The notes beneath the pieces were generated by a model that searched no databases, was not told where the DNA came from, and saw only the letters and a list, made by a program, of their open reading frames with translations. Below are positions 1-11,145 of a stretch of 64,000 nucleotides of DNA, piece after piece. Numbering within the stretch: the stretch's first letter is position 1; each line of letters starts with the position of its first letter. The stretch covers positions 54,113,006 through 54,177,005 of the forward strand of contig BRKX01000014.1 of assembly GCA_026008535.1 (NCBI GenBank). The letters are read 5' to 3'. Source of the DNA: Perilla frutescens. Taxonomy: Eukaryota > Streptophyta > Magnoliopsida > Lamiales > Lamiaceae. Made by a program: the position numbers and the translations under genes.

Positions 1-343
1 CAAAATTTATGTATTTTAAGAAAATTAACCCCTTTTTTATGGGTCGAAAGTTATAGAAGGAGTATTTAATTGCTTGTCAGTCTGGGGTTTGGAAATGATA
101 AAAACAAAAGCTATGTTTTTTTTAATTATTTTTTATGGTTAAAATATGTAATTATTGTCATATTCCTAATTTTTTTCTGAAATTCCTATTGGCCTTGCGT
201 GGCTCCGTCATTGGCGCCAAAAAATTCGATTTAAATAAAAATAAAATATCATTCTAAAATAGAGAAAGTCGTTTGTTTCCCTAACCGTTATCGCATTCAT
301 TAAAAACTCACGATAACAACCATTCATCTACTTAAAAAAAAAA

Positions 344-381
<38 letters not shown>

Positions 382-1084
382 CAAGTTGATGTGGTCCAAT
401 ATAATGTGCTACACAAAAATTCAAACTACTAAGAAGAATAGTCTATTTTCTTGATTCAGCGTGGGGTGAGAATTTATACGTGTCGAATTATTATACAATA
501 AGGTTAAATACAAACGTGATATGTTAAGAATCAGTTTAACATAAACACAATCCGTTTTGTATGAGCACAAACACGATTTGTTATCGTGCCGACACGACAC
601 GATAAGAACACGAACGCGGCACATTATACAATAATTAGCAGTGCATGTTAAATTAAAATTATAATTTAAATAAATAAATTTTAAATTAAATAATTGAGTT
701 TTAATTAAAATTTTAGATTAAATAAACATGTTAAATTATTATATATTATATAATATTAACGGGTTAAATAAATCTGGCACGAACACGACCCGATAAGGAC
801 ACGAACACAATAAGATTAATTACTATCCATCAATTCTTTGTGTGTGTTCATTTAGTGCTATCATATCGTGTCAAAAATTGCCAGGTATAGTTTGGCATTT
901 GAAGGATTCAATGTTTTATCGGGTACAGTAGAATTCCCTGATAGGAGGACAGAAAATAAGGCATTTAATCAAGGATAATTTAGTAAATTCATAAATGGGT
1001 ATTATTATCGTGGAAAAGATACGATGAATATACAAAGTTATTTTGCCAGACTCATCTATATTTTAGCATTTTTCATTCCTCTTT
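1..1084. other. AT-rich intergenic DNA
   Basis: No gene is seen. There is a short AT microsatellite at 349-380. Around 480-830 there is a decayed repeat rich in ACACGA and ACACGAC words with long A/T-only stretches, which resembles degenerate plant MITE sequence, but I found no clean terminal repeats or target duplication. Confidence 0.5.
349..380. repeat. AT dinucleotide microsatellite
   Basis: An uninterrupted TA run of about 32 bp follows an A-rich stretch. Confidence 0.9.
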
Positions 1085-1455
1085 CGTAACGGTTCGGATC
1101 CCCCTGTTACACATTCCGTATACACTATTAAACTATGATTTTAATAATTATTATTATAAAAAATAAAAATTAGTTGTGATATAATCTACCCTAGACAAAA
1201 TTTATCACAAAAAAAATTGAATTAAAAAATTATAAATTCTAATCATGTAATATAATAATCAATTATTAATTAAAAATTAAACACTAAAAAATATTTTTAT
1301 ATCCTAATTGGGTAGAATGAACCCTAAATAATTATTGTAAAATTAAACCAAATCAGAAAAAATTAAAATGATAAAAAAAATATACGAAAAACTCATAATT
1401 TGATATTGCAGCAGAGAATGTAACAATAATATGTGTAAAATGGATCCCATGGGCT
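1085..1455. mobile_element. Foldback MITE, family F, copy 1
   Basis: An AT-rich element carries the family core CCTAATTGGGTAGAATGAAC at about 1312-1331. GGATCC-containing ends lie at both sides (near 1097 and 1441), each followed inward by a GTTACA word. The same core and flanking A-rich arm recur at about 4.5, 9.3, 13.1, 13.4, 39.8, 48.8, 52.8, 53.1 and 57.1 kb. Boundaries are approximate and no target duplication could be fixed for this copy. Confidence 0.6.
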
Positions 1456-2694
1456 TTTATAGGGCATCTCATTAATAACTTTCATAATTTTTTTTTTCTT
1501 TTTTGAGGAATTTTCATAAATTCTAGAAACCGACTTTTGTGATTTCGATTGTTTTTTCTTAATTAGTCTCGAATATATTAATGATTGCTTGAAAATAGGG
1601 TCTTATTTATACGAGAATTGAGGAATAATAGGTTAATCCAACCGAAATGGCAGCAATTCTGACGACAATTAATTTTTACAAGTTTATGGTACCAGCTCGA
1701 ATTAATAGTAATTGACTCTTCCCTAAATCTCAATTATATAATCTATTTTCAACTCGTAGGTAAATTAAAAATATTTATAAAAATAAAATATTAAATATAA
1801 ACTTTCAATATTACTTTTATCTAAGATTTATTACTTTAAAAAACTTAAGTGGTTATTTTTTTTTTAATTTTCAAGATCTAATAAGAGTGTATTTGTACAT
1901 TACTATTAAAATTAATATTATTTATAATAATGAGACTATATAATTGAGACACCCCAATATAGTAATACAGAATATATAATTGGGACGTAGGGGAGTATAA
2001 TTTTTAAAAAATAAGTTGTGAATTTGAGTTTTCTCTTTATAATTTACATTTTAGTTCATCACTTCATTATTCGGTTATGGAAGTTCACATGCACTAAAAT
2101 TAAAGCTTCTTAATTATTTATTAAATTATTTTAATAAACTGGTGGAGATATCAAGATATTAGATCTTGATATCATATTCATATTATATTTTAGATTTTAT
2201 TATCTGTTTAGGTTACGTTATCAATTAGGAATTTTGTCTAATTTAGGCTTTTATATTTCTTATCTTTCAAGTTAATTTCTCTTATATTATAAATAAATAG
2301 ATCTAAATTGTAAACAGAGGAGTTGAAGTTTAATAAAAAGTGTGATGTTTACGTGCAATTCGGTATTCTTGCGAAAATCAACGATATTGTTCTTGTGTTC
2401 TTCCGAGATTTTTCAGAATCAACAAATTCTTTACTGTGTTCTTCCGAGTACTAATCTCATAATCAACGGATTAAACATGCTTCTATCTGTATTAGAAACT
2501 CAGGTAAAACAAGGACATTAATTGATGGGTATATTAGTATGGAGAAGTCTAATTATATAGAAAGTAAATGAATTTCGATCAATAAATATAGGGTTTGTTG
2601 CATACACTTGGTAGGGCTAAGGAACGAGAAAATAATGGAATAATAATTTATATTATTCTTTTTATCCCGTAATTAAAGAAGGGGGATGTCCGTC
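1456..2694. other. AT-rich intergenic DNA with a possible solo LTR
   Basis: No gene is seen. The part at about 2140-2480 starts with a GGTGGAGATATC word like a copia polypurine tract and LTR start. It then has an AT-rich tract with a TATAAATAAATAG box and a region with repeated GTTCTTCCGAG words, as in U3-R-U5 of a copia LTR. No second LTR or target duplication was found, so a solo LTR is only a possibility. Confidence 0.3.
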
Positions 2695-2757
2695 CTGGTA
2701 GGGATAACTTAGTGATGGGGTGATGTTGTTTGGAACACGGATTCAAATCTCCTCAAT
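2695..2757 (+). mobile_element. SINE-like fragment (tRNA-derived head)
   Basis: This stretch aligns by eye with the better SINE candidate at 7383-7497: a GGGATAACTTAGTGATGGGG A-box-like segment, and CGGATTCAAATCTCCTCAAT where the other copy has a B-box (GGTTCGAACCTTCTCAAT). Its B-box is decayed and it lacks a long poly(A) tail. Confidence 0.4.
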
Positions 2758-2902
2758 ATTAATAATTAATTTTTTAGACTAATATACCCTCCCTTTTATA
2801 TTACATAAAATCTTATTCACTTATATTTTCCTAAAAAGTTGAAAATTTTTTCTCTCCATATATTTGTAAAGTTAAATTTGAGAGAGATGGTGTTAAAATA
2901 TA

Positions 2903-3202
2903 CTACCTCCGTTTCGAAATGTTTGTTGTTTTAGGTTTTTTTTTTTTTTTTCAAAATGTTTGTTGTTTTATATAATTTGACATCCTCTCTCCCAATTTTA
3001 ACCCTCTCAAATCCTACAAGATTTCTTGATTCTAACTTACCTATAATATATGGAGAGAGAGAAATATTGTTATTTTTTAGGAAAATATAGATGAATTAGA
3101 TTTTATGGCATATATGAGGGATGAGTATATTTGTCCACAAAATTAATTCTTAATTCCAGATAAAAAAAAAACAAAAAAACAAACATTTCGAAACGGAGGG
3201 AG
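2903..3202. mobile_element. Stowaway-like MITE
   Basis: The terminal inverted repeats read CTACCTCCGTTTCGAAATG at the left and the complement of CATTTCGAAACGGAGGGAG at the right, flanked on both sides by TA. The CTCCCTCCGT-type terminus and TA target site are typical of Stowaway (Tc1/mariner-derived) MITEs. The interior repeats TGTTTGTTGTTTTA near both ends. Confidence 0.75.
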
Positions 3203-3344
3203 TATAAAACAATAAACATTTTGATAAAAAGGAAAAAATCTAAAACAACAAACAAAACGAAACGAGAGGAGAACATAACCTGCACAAAAATGACGTGGAA
3301 GATCATTCAATATTGTTTGATAGAAATCATAATAGAAAAATATA

Positions 3345-3599
3345 CTCCCTCCGTCCCATTTTGATAGGCTGATTGGAGTTTTTCGCGAGGATTAAGGAAA
3401 TGATTGGGAAAGATAATTAATTAAGAAGGTTCCTAATATGCCACTATTTAATTCTTTGATATTAAATTAATGCATAATGTAAACATATTAAATAGGGGTG
3501 TATATATATTAGTAAATTAGCTAAATATATATAGAAACATGCCTATATATCGGGACATACCAAAAATGAAAATAAATTTATTATTGTGGGATGGAGGGG
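3345..3599. mobile_element. Stowaway-like MITE, CTCCCTCCGTCCC type
   Basis: The left end is CTCCCTCCGTCCCATTTTGA and the right end is the complement of CCCCTCCATCCC, with TA at 3343-3344 and 3600-3601. A related degenerate copy lies at 41606-41840. The hAT-like MITE that follows starts at the right edge of this element. Confidence 0.65.
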
Positions 3600-3605
3600 T
3601 ACAAT

Positions 3606-4083
3606 TAGGGGTGTAATCGAGCCGAGTCGAGTCGAGTAATAGCCTTATCGAGCTCAAGCTCAATAAGAAAAACTCAAAGCTCGACTCGACTCGAGCTCGG
3701 TTGAGCTTTAAATTTTCGAGCTCGAGCTCGACTCGATAGCAAACTCGACTAGCTCGAGCTCAACTCGACTCGACTCGATTATGTATAAATATTAAATAAA
3801 AAATTATATTTATTTAATTTGAAATAAATATAATTTAATTATGAATGATATATGTAAATAATTAAATTATTAAGGGTAAATTTGTAATTGCACCAAAACT
3901 CGATTAAGCTCGAGAAGGCTCGCGAGCCTGGCGAGCTCACTATTATGAAGCTCGAGTTCGAGCTCGGTAACTACTCGAGTAGCTCGAACTCGAGCTTGAC
4001 TCGACAAAACTCGAATCGATTTCGAACTTTCACCGGTCGATCCCAAGTAGCTCACGAGTAAGCTCGACTCACTTACACCCCTG
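3606..4083. mobile_element. hAT-like MITE built of TCGAG repeats, with 8-bp target duplication
   Basis: The 478-bp element begins TAGGGGTGTAATCGAG and ends CTCGACTCACTTACACCCCTG. The right end reads CAGGGGTGTAA in complement, a usual hAT-MITE terminus; the left end differs only in its first base. The direct repeat GGTACAAT stands at 3598-3605 and 4084-4091, an 8-bp duplication as hAT transposases make. The interior is packed with self-complementary CTCGAG/GAGCTC words that can fold. Truncated relatives lie at 47819-48175 and 57930-58264. Confidence 0.85.
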
Positions 4084-4091
4084 GGTACAAT

Positions 4092-4504
4092 TTTTATATA
4101 AACTTTTTTATTCCTTTTTAGTTGGAATTAAAACTAAAAGGTGAGATATCGAAACTCTCTTAGTTCACCTTTAATGAGCATTAATAAAGTATTTTCTCAT
4201 AGGGGCTAGCTGTATTTAATTTAATATGTTGAAAATATTTGAGTATCTAGTGTATTTAATTTTAAAAAAAATGACCGAAATTAAGGAGCTAACGGTGGAA
4301 AGGTCGAGACTTTCTCTCCAAAAATATGTACTGTGTTCTCATTGGGTTGCGTTACATAATTACATTAATGTTTGAAATAATCTTAATTCTTAATACTCAA
4401 TGTTACTTTAATTAATTTATTAATGACGTCACAACGATCTTAGTAATGCAATATAAAATATAATACAGTTTTAAAATAAAGGATCTTGTTCGTATTTCGA
4501 TGGA
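4092..4504. other. AT-rich intergenic DNA
   Basis: No gene, open frame of note or clear repeat is seen here. Confidence 0.5.
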
Positions 4505-4905
4505 CAATTTGAAGGGTGAAATTCGGTTCGGATCCCTTACCACAAAACCCGCGTTGCACTATAAAATTATGAGTTTAGTAATAGTTATTATGAAAATAAA
4601 AAAATAACCATAATATAATCAACCGTAGTGAACATTTATCACAAAAAGAAAAAAGAATTATAAATTATAAATTCTACTTATGCAATATAATAATTAATAA
4701 TTATTATTAATTAGAAATTAAAAATTTAATACTAAAATATAATTTTATACCTTAATTGAGTAGAATAAACACTAATTAATTAATGTAAAATTCAACTAAA
4801 ATATAAGAAATTGAAATTCAAGAAAAAAAAAAAAGAAAAATTCATAATTTGATATGGGAAAAGGGATCGCAACACGAAATTAAATGTGTAACGGGATATT
4901 CCTTA
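4505..4905. mobile_element. Foldback MITE, family F, copy 2
   Basis: It shares with copy 1 the TTCGGATCCC left end, the CTTAATTGAGTAGAATAAAC core at about 4751-4770 and the same order of A-rich arms. Ends are approximate. Confidence 0.55.
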
Positions 4906-6084
4906 ATTGGGTGTGAAATTGGACCTACAAGTTTTTATTTTCCGATTTATGTTTATTTGAATTTGAACATTTGTAATTATTAAAATGTCATTTTCACCAT
5001 CTTTTATTGCTCCAATTTTTATTTTTTTTTAATTTTTTTAGAGATATTGCACCAACTTGGTTGATTAGTTGATAACGCATTTATAATTAATTCGCCAACT
5101 CTTCGAGTTAGACATACACTGCATGAATAAAAAAAAAGTAATATTTAACGCATTTAAACTTTTTTACGAGTTTGAGTAAATTAAAGTAATATTTAACGCA
5201 TTTAAACTTTTTTCTTGTTATTTGAACTATATATATAACTAGACTTGAGTTCATATGAACCTGTTATCACCTTTCTCGTATGCATTTACACCTGATAATA
5301 TTCAAGTGATTGAAATTTTTTTATTTTTTTTTTCAGAAAATAATTTTACGATTTTTTTTTTGGCTACTTAAACATTCTTCAATTATTAAAATAGAGATTT
5401 AAAAGTGTCACAATAGACCTATTGTGACACTACACAACACCTATTGTTCCACTTTAGGTAATACCAGAGGGGTAACATACAAATTGCCCTGGCCCTGCTG
5501 CTAGTCTCAATCATTTATTAGTATGGAGCAAATAATTTGTGTAGAATAGGCTTGTGTGCCTCCACCCTATTAATTCATCATTTTCCACATGGTATAATCT
5601 GATAATTTGCATTATGAACCATGGTACGATGCACTTTAGACCACATTATCTATTATAACATTTAAATATCACATTAACTATTTATTATGACACTCAGTGT
5701 AATGTACAATGGTGAAAGATAGAAATTACTATATAATCTTATTTCACACGGATAGTATGGTAATTTCTATCATGCACCATGTTGCAATGTACTTTGGATC
5801 TATTGTGATATTTAAGTATCACAAAAAACGATAAGAATATATTTTTAAAATCACATCATGAAAAGGGTGGTTACACGTTAATATGCACTCAAATCTGAGC
5901 GCATATTGAAACGAGAAGGACCTATGTAAATATGTACTAGGACTGAGCACATACTAGGACTGATCGCATATTGACACGAAAATTTTTACGTGATTGAAAA
6001 CACATATTCTTATCTTTTTTGTTATAAATAATTTATTATCTGCTTTTAGTTATTTAAAAATAGAACACACATCAATATTCACAT
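4906..6084. other. AT-rich intergenic DNA with short direct repeats
   Basis: No gene is seen. A 31-bp direct repeat (AAAGTAATATTTAACGCATT and following bases) occurs at about 5136-5166 and 5184-5214. Several short words (TATTGTGACACT, ACCATGTTGCAATG-like) recur between 5400 and 5830, which suggests a decayed MITE, but the ends are not resolved. Confidence 0.4.
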
Positions 6085-7060
6085 AAGACACTCTCATGTG
6101 CACCAGTTGTATGGGTCTAGACCCATCAGACTGACCTAGGCCCAATAAGGTCCAGCGGCCCCAAAAAAACCCCATTTCAGGCGCGTGGACCTCACGCGCG
6201 AGGGCCATGCACGCGCCGCTGTCGGCGCGTGGGGTACACCGTACACGCGCCTGAATTAATTTTTCTGATTTATTTTATTATTTTTTCAATTTTTTTCGGT
6301 TTTTTTTTATTTTTTTCCGATTTTTCTGTTTTGTCCCCCCAAATTGTATACCATAAAATACAATTAGTAAACCCTAAAAATTGAAATGAATTAATTTAAT
6401 TTTTTAAAATAAATGTAAATACATATCCTAAAATTGATTTAATGAATCCTAAAATTAAAATGAATGATTTTTTTTAATTCGACGACTCGCGCTATGCACT
6501 CGCCCGACGCTAACGCATGTACTCGTGCATTGCGCTCGACAATTAATTTAATTTTTCGAAACAAATATAAATGGTAATTGAAAAAAAACATAATTTTGAA
6601 TTAAATATATACCCTAAATGGAATTAGTGAACCTTAAAATGAAAGTGAATGAATTTAATATTTTTTGAAATAAATATAACCTCTAATTGAGATTAATGAA
6701 CCTAAAAAAACACGAATCCTAAAAAAACACAACAAAAACCCCTAAAAAATAGTAAACAAACCCTAAAAAAACCCTATAAAACCCTAAAAAACTATGAACC
6801 CTAAAAAAACATAACCCTCCCTCCTAAACTCTAAACATTAATTGGAATGAGAAAAGTCACAATTTGAATTACATAAACTAATAAGTATCACAATAGTTAC
6901 TTTTTAATAATACAAATGATACTTTTTAAATTTGAAATAATATTTTTTAGTGTAAAGATTGATACTAAATTTTATCAAATTTTTTTTTTGACGAGTCAAC
7001 ACCGGTTAACGCGGGTTGACCCACGTTGATCCCGACCCGTCTGATAGGATGTATGGGCCC
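6085..7060. repeat. Composite repeat: CpG-rich inverted repeat, telomere-like words, partial family-R MITE
   Basis: Inside AT-rich DNA, 6175-6255 is GC-rich and full of GCGC/ACGCG words, with an inverted repeat TTCAGGCGCGTG and CACGCGCCTGAA at its ends. At 6700-6825 the plant telomere word CCCTAAA occurs about six times at irregular spacing. At 6880-7045 there are TGATACTTTTTA-type words and GTTGACC words like those of the MITEs at 22.2, 39.3 and 41.2 kb. The whole may be one decayed transposable element; its borders are unclear. Confidence 0.45.
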
Positions 7061-7382
7061 TATTGAACTTGAAGTGATTTATAGGAATTTTTGTGTATTC
7101 GCGTTGATGTATTTACTATTTTGAGAGTAAATGTTACTGTTCAATCTCTAATTCACTGCACCCAACTATAAACAAAACGTGAATGTGAACTTAATTTCCG
7201 AATATTTTCCCCTCATTCCATCAATTGAATCGTTGTGACATGTATTTATGTCCACTAATTTGACTGGTTTGTGAGGGAAGAATCCAGTAATTGAATAGAA
7301 AATGAATGATTAATTTATTTAGAGATGAATTTAATTGAACTCAAAACAGCCATTGGAGGCATCGAAATGTCATATTTTGTCC

Positions 7383-7497
7383 CGGTGGGGATGACCTAGT
7401 GGTGGAGTGAGGTTGTTCGGAGGCCAAAGGTCACGGGTTCGAACCTTCTCAATACCACAGATCAGGTGTGTGAGTAAAAAAAAAAAAAAAAAAAAAA
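7383..7497 (+). mobile_element. tRNA-derived SINE candidate
   Basis: An internal Pol III promoter is visible. A-box-like TGACCTAGTGG lies near 7392-7402 and a perfect B-box GGTTCGAACC at 7436-7445, a spacing normal for tRNA-derived SINEs. The element ends in a run of about 22 A at 7476-7497. The left border and target duplication were not resolved. Confidence 0.6.
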
Positions 7498-8099
7498 CTG
7501 CAGTAGCACACGAGGGGCCCATCTAAACCTACTAAAACTAAATCATATTTACTGCCATGGCCCCTCAACATTAATTCACTTACCCTTTGCTACATTAAAA
7601 ATCAGCCTTTCGCATCAGTAGCCTTTTTCTTCTTCTTCTTCTTCTTTAAGATTTTGGATTTTTTTTTTAAATTTTTTAATAAAGTTAAATATATTAACCA
7701 TACTAGTTATTTTCCTTAATTGTCAGGACCGGTCCTGATCGGTTATAATATAATAAATTTTATTTTTATAAAAAAAATATTATTAACAATATACAATTTT
7801 AATTTTAGCGCACGATTGACACACACAAGTTAAGACTATAGAATCTCTACTCGATTTAGACATCGAAATAAATCAATAAACAATTCCTTGATTGCTCGGC
7901 AAACATCCGACACCAATTTGTAAATTAATTGGGCCCAAGCTCCCCATTTGAGGAATACTTTTTCAAAAAAATAAATAAATAGCCTATAGGAATGTTTTTT
8001 TTAAATAAAAAAATAAATAAATCGCCTATTTAAGGAACCGTCCAATCCCATATTAATTTCCATTTTCATCACAATTAAATCACCAACCGTCGACGTATA
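7498..8099. other. Upstream region of the KCS gene
   Basis: No gene is seen. A TATTTAAGG box at about 8027-8035 lies some 70 bp before the KCS start codon and could be its TATA element. A pyrimidine-rich CTT run lies near 7628-7645. Confidence 0.4.
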
Positions 8100-10537
8100 A
8101 TGGCTGCAGAAAAAACCCCAAAATCAAAAACCCCTCTAAAAAATTTATTCAATTACATTATTTCCCATGCAATATTCATTTTCATCATCATCATCATCCC
8201 TCCAATTTTCTCACTACATAACTACTACTTGAACCAAGAATCCATAGCCCATCTCTATAGCTATGCCGATATTCGCAATTTCAACACCACTTTTATCGTG
8301 CTATCGGCATTAATATCAATGACAGTACTGCAGCACGTTTCGACAATGATCCTTGCTCCCAGAAGAAGAAGAAGGGTCTACCTGCGGGATTTCTCCTGCT
8401 ACAGGCACGACCCTTCTTTCTCCACCCTGAGGGAGACCGTGCACGGGAAGCTCTCAGGGTTCTTAAGCCCCGAGAGCCTCGAGTTCTCCCGGAGGGCGAT
8501 GGAGAAGAGTGGGGTGGGCGACGCCACATTCGTCTACGGCCTCCATGATTTCCCGCCAAAATCCTCGTTCGCCTGCGCGCGCGGGGAGGCGGAGGTGGTG
8601 ATTTGCGGGGCGGTGGACGACTTGATGGCGAAAACCGGGGTGGACCCGGGCGAGATCGGGGTGGTTATAGTGAATATATCGACGTTCAATCCGGTGCCGT
8701 CGCTCTCCGCCATGATCGTGAACCGGTATAAGCTTAGAGAAGATGTGTTGAGCTACAATTTGGGTGGAATGGGCTGCAGCGCCGGAGTCATCGCCGTCGA
8801 TCTCGCCAAACGCCTTCTGCAGGTTAATTTTATCTCTATAGTCACCATGCACCTTCTAGTTCAGCGTGTATAAATTACGTGCATGTTGATGATGTCATTT
8901 TAATATATATGATACGTAGTAATGAAATATGAGATTTATCATAAAATATCACATTATTTATATGAACTGACCTCATCATATCTTTGAAATTAGAATTAGA
9001 TGATGTCAAGTCCTATATGCATATTAATTAGAGTTGATAAGACATTTGTATAATGATAAAAAAAATGTATTGTTTTAATTAGTTGCTCTAGCTTAGCTTA
9101 TAGACACATTTTGTGCTAATTTTTTGTCTTAATATATAAAAGCCTAAAATACTTTATATTTGTAAAAGTTCCATGTATTTCTTCATTTATTTTATGTTTT
9201 TTTTTTCTCTTTCCCTCATTTTTCGAACTAAAACATGAGTTTAAATTTCCTGCTACACTTTTTTATATTTTACTTCATATTTTATTATCAAATTTATGGT
9301 TTTAATAAATATTTATTATAAAATAAAAAATAATTATAACATAAATAATCATAATCAATATTTATGAACAAAAAAATGAATTATTAAATTATAGTATAAC
9401 ACAATTTTGAAAAAAAAAACAACCATGATAATGAATTATTAATGAAAAATCAAAAATTAAATACTAAAAAAAATTATAAATCCTAATTGGGCGGAGTGAA
9501 CCCTAAAAAAATCATAAAATTAAACATAATCACAAAAATAAAATTGAAGAAAAAAAATACTAGAAAAACTCGTAATTTGAAAGTAACAGGAAATTCTATG
9601 TGCTAAAACACACCTCCCAAATATTGATGCCGAGTAACATGAAATTACCGGTAAAAATTTCATGTTATATTCCTTCGTGTTTTACAATTAAATTTGTGAT
9701 TTTAATAATATTCATTAAAATATTTACATATTTTTTCATATATATATATATATATATCATTACTAAATATTGCAGGTTCAACCCAACACCTATGCCTTAA
9801 TCATGAGTCTAGAATGCCCCACCGCCAGTTACTACTTCGGCGACGACCGCTCCAAGCTCCTCTCCAACTGCCTCTTCCGCATGGGCGGCGCCGACCTCCT
9901 CCTCTCCAACCGCCCCTCCGACCGCCGCGCCTCCAAATACGAGCTCACCCACACCGTCCGCACCCACCTCGGTGCCCACGACCGCGCCTACAACTGCGTC
10001 CGCCAAGAGCCCGACGCCACCGGAAAACTCGGCATGTCCCTCTCCAAGGACCTCATGGCCGTCGCCGGCGACGCCCTCAAAGCCAACATCACCGCCCTCG
10101 CGCCGCTCGTGCTCCCGCCGTCGGAGAAGCTGAGGTTCCTCGCAACCCTAATCGGCCGGAGGGTGCTGAAGATCAAAGGCTTGGCTCCATACGTGCCGGA
10201 TTTCAAGCTCGCGTTCGAGCACTTCTGCATTCACGCCGGCGGCCGTGCGGTGCTCGACGCGGTGGAGAAGAGCCTTAATCTCACGGCGGCGGAGATGGAA
10301 GCTTCTAGAATGACCCTGCGTAGGTACTCGAACACGTCGAGCAGCTCGTTGTGGTACGAGCTTGCTTATGCGGAGGCGAAAGGCCGGGTTCGGAGAGGGG
10401 ACCGGGTTTGGCAGATCGGGTTCGGGTCAGGTTTTAAGTGCGGGAGTGGGGTTTGGCGTGCACTGAGGACTATTAATCCCGACGAGGTGGATAATCCGTG
10501 GTCGGATGTTATTCATCACTATCCCGTTCTCGATTGA
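8100..10537 (+). CDS. 3-ketoacyl-CoA synthase (FAE1/CUT1 family), two exons
   Basis: The enzyme condenses malonyl-CoA with a long-chain acyl-CoA, the first and chain-length-setting step of very-long-chain fatty acid elongation at the ER, feeding waxes, suberin and sphingolipids. Exons are 8100-8822 and 9776-10537, joined at a GT-AG intron of 953 bp after DLAKRLLQ, a usual KCS intron site. The product is 494 aa, normal for the family. Two hydrophobic membrane segments lie at about residues 18-40 and 61-80. The catalytic triad is intact: Cys226 in GGMGCSAG, His394 in FCIHAGG and Asn427 in RRYSNTSSS. The segment after the intron reads SLECPTASYYFGDD where most plant KCSs have a STENITxN-type stretch, so this is a divergent member. 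Coding GC is far above that of the surroundings. The start is the first ATG before the membrane segment. The subfamily cannot be fixed by eye, so no numbered symbol is given. Confidence 0.93.
9235..9600. mobile_element. Foldback MITE, family F, copy 3 (inside the KCS intron)
   Basis: The core CCTAATTGGGCGGAGTGAAC lies at about 9481-9500, with the same A-rich arms as other copies. A partial inverted piece follows at about 9640-9710. It accounts for a large part of the KCS intron. Confidence 0.55.
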
Positions 10538-10745
10538 TCGAGTCATGGGTGGGTGAGTCGTACCACTGGACTAAATATTAGGTCCGTCTCGATTTTCGAG
10601 ATTTAATAATGTATGATAATTCGTGGACGACGGATATTATTCATCACTATCATGTTCTCGATTGATCGGGTCGTAGCAGGATGAGTCGTATCACTGGACT
10701 AAATATTAGGTCCGTCTCGATTCTCGAGACTTAATAACGTATGAT
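10494..10745. repeat. 128-bp tandem duplication of the KCS 3' end
   Basis: The last 15 or so codons, the stop and the start of the 3' UTR are repeated downstream with a period of 128 bp (TTCATCACTATC occurs at 10512 and again at 10640). The second copy still reads IIHHYHVLD and stop in one frame but is not joined to the gene. Confidence 0.85.
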
Positions 10746-11145
10746 ACGAAATGTTACGATTGCCTAGTTAAGTGTTGGAATTAACTACAAGCTAAGTGTA
10801 AGGTCGATGTTGTTATTGAATTTATATTTCAGCATTTTTTTAGTTAAATTGACTAATTGAGAGTATCATCTAGGTCGGTGAAAAATCTCATTAAAGAAAT
10901 TAGTCATGTGTTTTGTATTTTTAATTCAGAGGAAAATAATTATTTATAATAATTTAAATAGAGTTGAGTAGTTGTCGCACACATTTTCTCTATTAACTGG
11001 TAATATTCTAGCTATATATATATGTACGTATGTATGTAATTAATATATAAATATAATATTTTGTCCCCCCTCCTGATATCCTATATATGTTGGCCTACAT
11101 AGTGATGGACTTTTATATATTGAACATTAGATATATTAATATCTA

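Noticed and set aside
8293..8852. Antisense open frames over the KCS first exon (8293-8559 and 8463-8852)
   Set aside because: They are mirror frames of a GC-rich coding exon and have no protein features of their own.
9809..10278. Open frames in other frames over KCS exon 2 (a Pro/Arg-rich one on plus, an Ala/Val/Gly-rich one on minus)
   Set aside because: The low-complexity composition comes from GC-biased third positions of the real exon.
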